From positions 1-5,993 of the forward strand of contig PMDM01000093.1 of assembly GCA_003155565.1 (NCBI GenBank): DNA of 5,993 nucleotides. The letters run 5' to 3'. The stretch comes from Methylococcaceae bacterium. Lineage in GTDB: Bacteria; Pseudomonadota; Gammaproteobacteria; Methylococcales; Methylomonadaceae. The position numbers and the translations under genes were made by a program. Positions 1-4,740 of the stretch are shown piece by piece; positions within the stretch are counted from its first letter, which is position 1, and each line of letters opens with the position of its first letter. The notes under the pieces were generated by a model that ran no database searches, was not told the DNA's origin, and saw nothing but the letters and a program-made list of their open reading frames with translations.

Positions 1-651
1 GGTCAGTTTGACATTGCTGGATTCACTCAATCCATAAACTGCAAGCAGGTTGGTGACATGGTGTAACTCTGCGGACAGCTCAACTCCTGTGGCACCGCCC
101 CCGACGATCGCAATCGACAGCGGCTTATTCTTTTCCGCATCCGCTCCAGCATGATTTTTAATGTAGGATTCAACCAATTGCTTTTGGAACTTGAAAGCTT
201 GCGAAGTGGTATCGAGGAACAGGCAATGCTCTTCTACGCCTTTGATGCCAAAGGAATTGCTGACGCTACCAATAGCCATAACCAGCGTATCGTAACTGAA
301 TGTCCGCCTGGGAATAAGCTCCTCGCCGCTATCGCTGAAGGTAGGGCTGACATATATTTCCTTAAGCTTCCGGTTCAGCCCTTCCATTTTCCCTAACCGG
401 AAACGAAATTTATTACGATATGCTTGCGCCAAATACTCTACCTGCTCAGCCTCATCCAGCGTACCTGCGGCCACCTCGTGCAGCAGCGGCTTCCAGATAT
501 GGGTTGAGGTCGCATCCAGCAACATGACTTCAGCCAATCCTTTTGTGCCTAACTTACGGCCTAAACGGGTGGCAAGCTCTAAACCAGCCGCGCCACCACC
601 TACGACCACTATCTTATGTTTTTGATTATGCTTTTTATTATTATCCGACAA
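1..651 (-). CDS. ndh: Type II NADH:quinone oxidoreductase (NDH-2), N-terminal part, cut by window edge
   Basis: Single-subunit, non-proton-pumping NADH dehydrogenase that passes electrons from NADH via FAD to membrane quinone. The 217 readable residues show the FAD Rossmann motif VVVGGGAAGLELA (about residues 15-27), an acidic residue ending the next strand (LLDAT, 44-48), the family signature HIWKPLLHEVAAGTLD (51-66), an ATG-type motif AIGSVSNSFGIKG (126-138) and the second, NADH-binding Rossmann motif AIVGGGATGVELSAEL (181-196). The family is usually about 400-440 residues, so roughly half is seen and the membrane-binding C-terminus lies beyond base 1. I chose TTG at 649-651 as start because GGGGAGGA lies 8 nt upstream. 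An in-frame ATG at 667-669 would add six residues but has no Shine-Dalgarno and would absorb this one. The gene diverges from the MOSC gene. Identity is strong; the start is likely but not certain. Confidence 0.93.
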   Translation of the reverse strand, partial: MSDNNKKHNQKHKIVVVGGGAAGLELATRLGRKLGTKGLAEVMLLDATSTHIWKPLLHEVAAGTLDEAEQVEYLAQAYRNKFRFRLGKMEGLNRKLKEIYVSPTFSDSGEELIPRRTFSYDTLVMAIGSVSNSFGIKGVEEHCLFLDTTSQAFKFQKQLVESYIKNHAGADAEKNKPLSIAIVGGGATGVELSAELHHVTNLLAVYGLSESSNVKLT

Positions 652-659
652 TGCCAGTG

Positions 660-667
660 TCCTCCCC
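660..667 (-). promoter_or_regulatory. Strong Shine-Dalgarno that decides a TTG start for ndh
   Basis: On the minus strand this reads GGGGAGGA, a near-perfect anti-16S match, 8 nt before TTG at 651. The competing in-frame ATG at 669 begins just before this motif and has only AT-rich sequence upstream, so TTG is the better start. A TTG start with a strong ribosome site often means deliberately moderated translation; that last point is inference. Confidence 0.7.
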
Positions 668-680
668 ATATTGTTAGTGC

Positions 681-718
681 GATTTTATCATTATAGTTAA
701 GGAATCGCTGATAAAATC
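681..718. promoter_or_regulatory. Perfect 10-bp inverted repeat bracketing the ndh promoter, possible operator
   Basis: GATTTTATCA at 681-690 is exactly mirrored by TGATAAAATC at 709-718, with 18 bp between, so the centres are 28 bp apart. Each arm also contains a smaller dyad, GATnnnATC. The right arm overlaps the likely -35 region of the minus-strand ndh promoter, and the left arm abuts its -10 box and likely start site. That arrangement suits a dimeric or paired repressor. The arms loosely recall the TTGAT...ATCAA core of FNR/CRP-family sites, but the inner spacing is 3 rather than 4, so I do not assign a regulator. Confidence 0.5.
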
Positions 719-720
719 AA
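690..720 (-). promoter_or_regulatory. Predicted sigma70-type promoter of ndh
   Basis: On the minus strand a perfect -10 box TATAAT (690-695) is preceded by TTGATT (715-720) at 19 bp. Poorer -35 matches exist at 17-18 bp in the same place. Transcription would begin near 683, giving a leader of about 30 nt that includes the GGGGAGGA site. The -10 is convincing; the exact -35 is not. Confidence 0.5.
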
Positions 721-745
721 GGACTACCTAAGCAACCTGAAAATG

Positions 746-775
746 TTGACTTTACTAATGATTCGATTCGATAAT
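746..775 (+). promoter_or_regulatory. Predicted sigma70-type promoter of the MOSC gene
   Basis: TTGACT (746-751) and GATAAT (770-775) are separated by 18 bp, about 45 nt before the ATG at 821. An additional TATACT at 781-786 could serve as an alternative -10. An AAGGA ribosome site at 810-814 lies 6 nt before the start codon. This promoter is separate from the inverted repeat at 681-718, about 28 bp away. Confidence 0.5.
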
Positions 776-820
776 AGTTTTATACTAACCTCGCCCTTAC
801 AATAAAAAAAAGGAAAACAC

Positions 821-1678
821 ATGACCAACAACACACCCGCAACTATCGCAACGCTCTGGCGTTATCCTGTTAAATCCATGATGGGAGAAGAACTGAATGG
901 CGCAGAAATAACCAAAGGCGGCCTTTTGGGCGACCGGGCTTATGCGCTCGTTGATGCCGAAACCGGAAAAGTTATCAGCGCAAAAAACCCCAAAAAATGG
1001 CCTAATATTTTCTTTTTTCGCGCTGCTTCCATTACTCCAAACTCGCAAGACAGTTTGCAACCGCTTTCGCTTTGGATAACCCTTCCTGACGGCACGGTAT
1101 TACGCAGCGACCAAAGTGACATCAACGAAAAGCTCTCTCAATTTTTAGGAAATAAGGTGGTACTACAAACCCAATCTCCAAAAGATGCCAAGCTGGAACA
1201 ATTTTGGCCTGAATTTGAAGGTGAAGCTAACGAAGTTTCCAATGAAGCGGTTGCAGGAGATGCACCTAAAGGAACATTTTTCGACTATGCCGCATTGCAT
1301 CTGCTAACTACCAGCTCCATAGAAGCCATGCAACATCACTACCCAGAGGGCAGGTTTGAGGTCAGGCGCTTTAGGCCGAATATCATGATCGACACGACTG
1401 GCTTGACGGGGTTCGTGGAAAATGACTGGGTGGGGAAAACCATCAAACTTGGCAACAGCTTACGCCTGCAAGTCACCGACCCTTGCCCTCGCTGCGTTAT
1501 GCCCACTCTCGCCCAAGGCGACTTGCCCCAAGACAACGGTATCTTCAAAAACGGCATTGCGAAAAACAAACCGATGGTGCCGTTTGCGGGTAAAGAACTG
1601 CCCAGTGTGGGTGTCTATGCGCGGGTGTTATCACCTGGTTGGGTTAAGCGGGGGGATATGGTTAGTATTGAAAGTTAA
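821..1678 (+). CDS. MOSC domain protein with N-terminal beta-barrel domain (YcbX/mARC-like)
   Basis: Predicted molybdenum-cofactor-binding oxidoreductase or sulfur-carrier protein of 285 residues. The N-terminal MOSC_N barrel is seen in LWRYPVKSMMGEEL (12-25) and GLLGDRAYALVD (34-45). The MOSC domain follows, with RRFRPNIMID (182-191) and DPCPRCVMPT (220-229). In the mARC/YcbX family the cysteine in the R-C pair coordinates molybdenum, so Cys225 is the likely ligand, with Cys222 nearby. The family reduces N-hydroxylated compounds, in E. coli YcbX with a fused or separate ferredoxin/reductase partner. No C-terminal 2Fe-2S domain is present here, so an external electron donor would be needed if it is a reductase. 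The start has AAGGA upstream. The Moco theme fits with mobA and the fdhD remnant nearby. Substrate unknown. Confidence 0.9.
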   Translation: MTNNTPATIATLWRYPVKSMMGEELNGAEITKGGLLGDRAYALVDAETGKVISAKNPKKWPNIFFFRAASITPNSQDSLQPLSLWITLPDGTVLRSDQSDINEKLSQFLGNKVVLQTQSPKDAKLEQFWPEFEGEANEVSNEAVAGDAPKGTFFDYAALHLLTTSSIEAMQHHYPEGRFEVRRFRPNIMIDTTGLTGFVENDWVGKTIKLGNSLRLQVTDPCPRCVMPTLAQGDLPQDNGIFKNGIAKNKPMVPFAGKELPSVGVYARVLSPGWVKRGDMVSIES

Positions 1679-1719
1679 GTTTACTGTTCTTTGATGTGTC
1701 GACAGCGCGACGATTCATT

Positions 1720-1754
1720 TTAATCGGGTTCTCGTGCCCGGTTAACAAAATTTT
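1720..1754. terminator. Terminator-like hairpin between convergent genes
   Basis: TTAATCGGG (1720-1728) pairs with CCCGGTTAA (1737-1745) over 9 bp including one G-U, with an 8-nt loop. It is followed on the plus strand by CAAAATTTT. The T run is short and delayed, so it is a weak intrinsic terminator. Its place between the ends of the MOSC gene and the convergent lipoprotein gene supports a terminating role for the plus strand. Confidence 0.45.
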
Positions 1755-1777
1755 CGTGTTAGCGACACCTTCAAAGC

Positions 1778-2170
1778 CTACTTAACAAAGCAATTTTTTT
1801 CTGCATAAGCTTCGGCTTCTTTCAGTTGTTTCCGCAAATCTTTTGATTGTTGTGGGTCACGAAACACGCCGCCAGCTTCGCCGGGTGTACTTTTTAACAT
1901 TGAAAAAGTCCTGGCTGCTTCATATTCTGCAAAATTGAGCTTTTCGGCGATTTTATCTATTTTGCAGCCGCAAGCGTACTGGGTGATGAACGTAAGTCCG
2001 CCGTGTTGAGCGACGCAGTTTAAAACATATTCAACACGATCACGGGTGGGGTAATCGTTAACATTGACTACTTGCGCTTGTTCAGGCACTTTTTCTGGGG
2101 TTGTCGTGCAGCCACTAATTGCAACCATCGCAACAAAGCTAATTAGTAAGGGTGTTTTGTGTTTTTTCAT
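1778..2170 (-). CDS. Small cysteine-containing lipoprotein, function unknown
   Basis: A 130-residue protein with a lipoprotein signal: basic MKKHK, a hydrophobic stretch and the lipobox ISGC, so the lipidated residue is Cys21. The next residue is Thr, which favours the outer membrane. After a Pro/Gln-rich linker, the mature domain (about 38-130) carries four cysteines at 52, 67, 69 and 127 in the patterns LNCVAQHGG, YACGCKID and NCFVK, plus GEAGGVFRD (97-105). These could form two disulfides or bind metal or haem-like ligands in the periplasm; CGC is not a c-type haem CxxCH motif. From memory it resembles short periplasmic proteins of methylotrophs with the same C-x-x-HGG, CxC and GGxFRD pattern, but I cannot name a family. 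It converges on the MOSC gene and stands alone. A weak AGGG lies about 13 nt before the ATG. Confidence 0.8.
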   Translation of the reverse strand: MKKHKTPLLISFVAMVAISGCTTTPEKVPEQAQVVNVNDYPTRDRVEYVLNCVAQHGGLTFITQYACGCKIDKIAEKLNFAEYEAARTFSMLKSTPGEAGGVFRDPQQSKDLRKQLKEAEAYAEKNCFVK

Positions 2171-2197
2171 AAATAATACTTTTCCCTATTCAGTTAG

Positions 2198-2209
2198 AAA
2201 ACATGTTTT
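2198..2209. promoter_or_regulatory. Perfect 12-bp palindrome upstream of the lipoprotein gene
   Basis: AAAACATGTTTT is a perfect dyad centred about 33 nt upstream of the minus-strand start at 2170, where an operator or promoter element would be expected. An AT-rich palindrome of this length can arise by chance, so its role is uncertain. Confidence 0.25.
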
Positions 2210-2240
2210 GCTTAAACCCATGCGGTAAGTTAAGAAAAAC

Positions 2241-2280
2241 CTCGTCGTTCCGGCAGGGCTTGCCGAAACCGAGAAGCCAA
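2241..2280. repeat. Dispersed intergenic repeat with CGGCA/TGCCG hairpin
   Basis: The stretch contains CGTTCCGGCAGGGCTTGCCG, with a short stem CGGCA (2251-2255) and TGCCG (2261-2265), followed by GAGAAGCCAAGGATG. From memory this matches a common dispersed element in methanotroph and related genomes whose usual form has a longer TTCCGGCA...TGCCGGAA stem; here one G of the right arm is missing. It is the first of three repeat types packed into the gap. Confidence 0.55.
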
Positions 2281-2291
2281 GGATGCTTTAA

Positions 2292-2319
2292 GTAGAGACA
2301 CAAAATCTTGCGTCTCTAC
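2292..2319. repeat. Small palindromic repeat, GTAGAGAC/GTCTCTAC hairpin
   Basis: GTAGAGAC (2292-2299) pairs perfectly with GTCTCTAC (2312-2319). After one A-C mismatch, CAA (2301-2303) pairs with TTG (2308-2310), leaving a 4-nt AATC loop. Elements of this form with an AAAATCTTGC centre are dispersed in many genomes, from memory including cyanobacteria and methanotrophs. It could also form a hairpin in a transcript ending here. Confidence 0.6.
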
Positions 2320-2335
2320 GAGCCTTCTAATCAAG

Positions 2336-2427
2336 TCCTTCGACAGGCTCAGGACGAACTGTAACGGATTGATTCCGTTCGTGGTGAGCACTTCGATAAG
2401 CTCAGGAGAGCCTCGTCGAACCATGAG
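2336..2427. repeat. REP-like dispersed repeat, degenerate inverted pair
   Basis: The left half holds CCTTCGACAGGCTCAGGACG (2337-2356). A degenerate second copy, CTTCGATAAGCTCAGGAG, starts at 2391, embedded within a split inverted half (CGTTCGTGGTGAGC then CTCGTCGAACCATGAG). A central hairpin AACGGA (2363-2368) / TCCGTT (2374-2379) joins the halves. This is a very widespread intergenic palindromic repeat whose antisense reading gives the familiar spurious peptide FVLSLSKD. The second half appears to have an extra copy of the unit inserted into it, which is unusual. It ends 10 bp from the stop of the DUF302 gene and may help terminate or stabilise that transcript. Confidence 0.75.
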
Positions 2428-2437
2428 ATGAATCCGC

Positions 2438-2893
2438 CTATTCCTCCGCCGCAAAATCGACAATTTTTTTCAATACGTCATTCATTTTAACCGAAAATTG
2501 ATTTAATGCCTTATTGTCGGTGTCTGTGGGCAATAAATGGGTTCTAATGATGGTCTTACCCTGGTATTGATAGGCGATTACATTACACGGCATGTGCCTA
2601 ATAGCTTGAGGCGACATTAGCAATATGGTTTTTGCTTCGGTTAAGTTACAAAATTGGATGGTGTCGTATTCTGGGAAATTTTTCGTGCCACGGTCGCGGA
2701 TGACTTTGCCAACGCGGCTATGTCCGGTTATCCTGAAATTGTTCTCGGCGATGGCAACTTCAAGTTCCGCCAGCACATCGTCGTAGGGCTTGTGAGTTTC
2801 TACCTGATAATAAGGTACGAACTCACCCGGTGGTTGTGTCGCACAGCTTGCAATTAGTAGTAAGCTTGAGAGAATGATACATCGTGTAAACAT
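2438..2893 (-). CDS. DUF302-domain lipoprotein
   Basis: A 151-residue lipoprotein. The N-terminus has a short hydrophobic signal and lipobox IASC, so lipid would be added at Cys17 (next residue Ala). The DUF302 fold (about 33-120) is recognised by IQFCNLTEAKTILLMSPQAI (residues 79-98) and MPCNVIAYQYQGKTII (101-116). DUF302 proteins are small, often periplasmic or thiol-associated, and their biochemical role is unknown. The domain usually begins with a helix of the PYDDVLAELEVAIAENNF type, visible at 36-53. The C-terminal helix NQFSVKMNDVLKKIVDFAAEE is complete. The start codon is only 3 bp from the nearest possible mobA start on the other strand, and no good Shine-Dalgarno precedes it. The REP-like repeat begins immediately after the stop. 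Confidence 0.85.
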   Translation of the reverse strand: MFTRCIILSSLLLIASCATQPPGEFVPYYQVETHKPYDDVLAELEVAIAENNFRITGHSRVGKVIRDRGTKNFPEYDTIQFCNLTEAKTILLMSPQAIRHMPCNVIAYQYQGKTIIRTHLLPTDTDNKALNQFSVKMNDVLKKIVDFAAEE

Positions 2894-2935
2894 CTTATGA
2901 CCGAATCGTTATATGTGGGGGCAGAGCTTAGCATT

Positions 2936-3532
2936 ATGGACACACAAACAAAAGTAACCGGCGTAATTCTTGCGGGTGGGCTTGCGAAGCGCATGAATAA
3001 TCAGGATAAAGGCTTGATACGCTTTAAAGGCCAGCCTATGGTGAGTTATGCCATTGCCGCTATGCGTACGGTTGCAGACCAGACTATCATCAATGCCAAT
3101 CGAAATATCCCCGAATACCAAGCGTTTGGTTTGCCAGTGATTAGCGATCAAACCGACAGTTTTGATGGGCCTTTGGCGGGTGTATTGACGGCGATGATGT
3201 TTGCGGAAACGGGCATACTGCTGGTTATGCCATGCGATTCACCATTAGTTAATGCGGATCATCTGCAAAAATTGTTAGCAACCCGCGCAAAAAACGATGC
3301 CGATGTTGCAGTTGCCTTTGACGGGAAGCGTTTACATCCAGTTTTTTTAGCGATAAAAGCGACATTACAGCCTAGCCTGCAAGATTACTTGCAAAGCGGA
3401 CAACGCAAAATCGACCTTTGGCTGGAGCAACACAAAATGGTCATAGCCGATTTCAGTAATGCGTCAGATATTTTTACCAATATCAACACCATGACGGAAT
3501 TGTCCGATTTAGAGGCGCAAGGTGAAGGGTAG
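2936..3532 (+). CDS. mobA: Molybdenum cofactor guanylyltransferase MobA
   Basis: Transfers GMP from GTP to Mo-molybdopterin in the cytoplasm, making the guanylyl form used by DMSO-reductase-family enzymes such as formate dehydrogenase. With this start it is 198 residues. The GTP loop GVILAGGLAKRMNNQDKG spans 9-26; other motifs are DSFDGPLAG (74-82), VMPCDSPLV (97-105), HPVF (134-137) and FTNINT (180-185). Leu12, Lys25, Asn53, Asp71 and Asp101 fall at the numbers of the known E. coli MobA ligand residues, which favours ATG 2936. The alternative ATG at 2897 adds 13 residues (MTESLYV...), lacks a Shine-Dalgarno and lies 3 bp from the divergent DUF302 start. The ribosome site for 2936 is itself weak (GGGGGCAGAG, 2917-2926). 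The 3' end overlaps the start of the fdhD remnant. Confidence 0.93.
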   Translation: MDTQTKVTGVILAGGLAKRMNNQDKGLIRFKGQPMVSYAIAAMRTVADQTIINANRNIPEYQAFGLPVISDQTDSFDGPLAGVLTAMMFAETGILLVMPCDSPLVNADHLQKLLATRAKNDADVAVAFDGKRLHPVFLAIKATLQPSLQDYLQSGQRKIDLWLEQHKMVIADFSNASDIFTNINTMTELSDLEAQGEG

Positions 3533-3795
3533 CAGCCGCCAATCATTTCAACCCGAAATGACCAATGCCGGGTTGGCTTTTTCCATGACTACGGTAGCTG
3601 TCGATGAACACGGGGAAAAACGGGATATTGAGCTGGTCGGAGAACGCGCCAGCCCTTTATGTCGATAAAAAGGCCAAACAATCGGGTATTACCTTGATTT
3701 CACGGGCAATAGACAAGCATTTTCTGGTATTGAATGGCGTTGAGAATATTGAGTTTGATGAGGTAGTTGGGGACGTTACGGCAGATCGCAAATGA
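3522..3795 (+). pseudogene. fdhD: Decayed fdhD: internal deletion plus frameshift
   Basis: FdhD passes sulfur from the cysteine desulfurase to Mo-bisMGD so that formate dehydrogenase becomes active; it is normally about 260-300 residues. Here only the two ends seem to remain. From GTG 3522 (overlapping the mobA stop by 11 bp, AGAGG upstream), frame 1 reads ...TVAVDEHGEKRDIELVGERASPL and then stops at 3666. FdhD proteins have a matching VDE.G...VGER.LT..VDK N-terminal stretch. One frame over, from about 3655, it continues LYVDKKAKQSGITLISRAI, then HFLVLNGVENIEFD to a stop at 3793. The SGITLI...FLVLNG part resembles the FdhD C-terminus. The catalytic middle, including the CxxC loop, is missing. 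Homology is judged by eye from memory, so the identity is probable rather than proven. A novel 63-residue protein from ATG 3604 is the alternative. Confidence 0.6.
3549..3582 (+). terminator. Terminator-like hairpin after mobA
   Basis: CAACCCG (3549-3555) pairs with CGGGTTG (3569-3575), with a 13-nt loop, followed after GC by TTTTT (3578-3582). The form is that of an intrinsic terminator placed 17 bp after the mobA stop, but the same bases code for the N-terminal part of the fdhD remnant, so it may be coincidental. If active, it would end the mobA transcript before most of the remnant. Confidence 0.35.
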
Positions 3796-3796
3796 G

Positions 3797-4510
3797 TTAC
3801 AACCAAATGACTTCTTGTTCTAACGCTTTGCCGTAGCGTTGCGACAGGCTGCCCAGCCTGATGAGGTTATCGTTTAAGGCATTCAAGGTTTGCAATTTCT
3901 GAATGGCATTTTCAAATTGTATGCGGGTTTTTAACCAAATCTCGGAGTTGCCATATGTTGCCACTTTATTTTCCCAATCTGGTAGCCAATAAAAATGTAA
4001 TGCCGAATCGGGGTGAAGCGCATCGGCTAATCGGGCATAATTGGTCAAGCCGATGCCGTCATAATCCGGGAATAAAATCACGTCATCGGCTCGTTTTTGT
4101 TCCGAGAACCATTTCAGTAATACGTCGGATAGTTGCCCGGCATAATAGACTAGACAGCCGTTAAATCCATCGGGTAACCAGTCACAGCGATCAAACAAGG
4201 CTTGATTTTCGACTAACAACAACGGTCGGTTACAATGCCATCCATTGTTGGCACTGATCTGCAAAGCGGCCACACCCAAACGTTCTGTAAATTCAGAAGG
4301 ATACATCACGGTATTTTCACCATGCCAAACCACATCAGGATTCCAGGCTTTCATCAGCAAATATGAACAAGCATGGCTGGTTTGACCTTTTTTGCTGCTC
4401 CGGTCTGTGCCGATATTACGGCTGCGCTTGGGTAAAAGCGATAACAATAGCTCATCATCCAAAGGATGGAGCTGACGAACATAGTTGATAATGCTTTGCC
4501 GATCAATCAT
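3797..4510 (-). CDS. Toprim-like protein related to JetD/topoisomerase VI A style proteins, N-terminus probably truncated
   Basis: The 237-residue readable part carries a Toprim-type core: strand and catalytic-type Glu in LLLVENQALF (97-106, Glu101), then VILFPDYDGIGLTNYARL (144-161) with Asp149 and Asp151. The order VEN, then DxDxxG, resembles the metal-binding site of JetD (DUF2220-type) and topoisomerase VI A proteins; I think it belongs to a DUF7281-like family, from memory. The end KALEQEVIWL also resembles the C-terminal LEQE motif of JetD-like proteins. The ATG at 4510 has no ribosome site, and in-frame residues just upstream (ELSKKGNGVVYR) look like the wing of a winged helix, so the true protein began earlier. 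A missing N-terminal piece is readable in another frame at 4540-4635. The role is likely DNA binding or cutting, by inference. It ends 1 bp from the fdhD remnant on the opposite strand. Confidence 0.65.
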   Translation of the reverse strand: MIDRQSIINYVRQLHPLDDELLLSLLPKRSRNIGTDRSSKKGQTSHACSYLLMKAWNPDVVWHGENTVMYPSEFTERLGVAALQISANNGWHCNRPLLLVENQALFDRCDWLPDGFNGCLVYYAGQLSDVLLKWFSEQKRADDVILFPDYDGIGLTNYARLADALHPDSALHFYWLPDWENKVATYGNSEIWLKTRIQFENAIQKLQTLNALNDNLIRLGSLSQRYGKALEQEVIWL

Positions 4511-4539
4511 CCGATAAACTACACCATTCCCTTTTTTGC

Positions 4540-4635
4540 TTAACTCAATAGACGAGTATCTTGAGCGAACTGTTCCAGCGCTTTGCGTTGGCTTTGGCTG
4601 AAATCCGACGCGTTAAGTGGTTGGCATCCCTGATT
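4540..4635 (-). pseudogene. Out-of-frame N-terminal fragment of the Toprim-like gene
   Basis: In a frame different from ATG 4510 the minus strand reads PLNASDFSQSQRKALEQFAQ followed by DTRLLS and a stop at 4540-4542. The SQRKALEQFAQ segment looks like the first helices of a winged-helix N-terminus and would join naturally to ELSKKGNGVVYRMIDRQ of the downstream frame if one base were removed near 4545-4550. The fragment has no ATG, GTG or TTG start of its own before its end, and the frame is closed by TAG at 4636-4638. The corresponding in-frame sequence of the other frame is Ser/Thr/Pro-rich and unlike protein. This is inference from protein-likeness, not from an alignment. Confidence 0.5.
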
Positions 4636-4726
4636 CTATATGGATAAATCCATCGTTATTGGAACTCCCAAATAAGTCACCACATGATGTGCATTTTCGT
4701 ATTGCTATTGTAGGTGGTGAACTCAT
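4613..4726 (-). CDS. Small ORF with CxxC pair, 37 residues
   Basis: Starts at ATG 4726 with AAAGGG 7 nt upstream, 14 nt after the stop of the J-domain gene. It reads MSSPPTIAIRKCTSCGDLF and ends with GFIHIESGMPTT. CTSCGDLFG is a half zinc-ribbon knuckle; a full ribbon needs a second Cys/His pair, which is not present. It is in the same frame as ATG 4510 of the Toprim-like gene, separated by one stop (4613-4615) and a frameshifted stretch. It may therefore be a real tiny gene or the original N-terminus of a longer fused protein. The good ribosome site favours translation. It also contains the palindrome ATGGATAAATCCAT (4640-4653, plus strand). No function can be assigned. Confidence 0.45.
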   Translation of the reverse strand: MSSPPTIAIRKCTSCGDLFGSSNNDGFIHIESGMPTT

Positions 4727-4740
4727 TGTTAAGCCCTTTG

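Noticed and set aside
151..396. 81-residue plus-strand ORF
   Set aside because: Lies wholly opposite the well-supported ndh coding sequence and has no recognisable protein features.
681..718. Calling the inverted repeat arms FNR or CRP sites
   Set aside because: Arm cores are GATnnnATC rather than TTGATnnnnATCAA, so the match to either consensus is incomplete.
1422..1694. 90-residue plus-strand ORF overlapping the MOSC gene 3' end
   Set aside because: It is a shifted frame of the MOSC coding region, with Ser/Pro/Thr/Leu composition typical of a shadow frame.
1696..1768. Distant inverted repeat GTGTCG (1696-1701) and CGACAC (1763-1768)
   Set aside because: Only 6 bp with a 61-bp gap; expected by chance and not linked to a promoter.
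2230..2463. 77-residue minus-strand ORF containing FVLSLSKD
   Set aside because: It is a reading of the dispersed palindromic repeats, gives the typical repeat-derived peptide, and overlaps the end of the DUF302 gene; no ribosome site.
3795..3797. One-base gap between the fdhD remnant stop and the convergent Toprim stop, considered as a mobile-element junction
   Set aside because: Both proteins seem to keep their natural C-termini, and no direct or inverted repeats flank the point, so tight convergent packing explains it.
4640..4653. Palindrome ATGGATAAATCCAT as an operator for the Toprim-like gene
   Set aside because: Short, AT-rich and inside the small CxxC ORF, with no matching promoter elements; chance occurrence is plausible.
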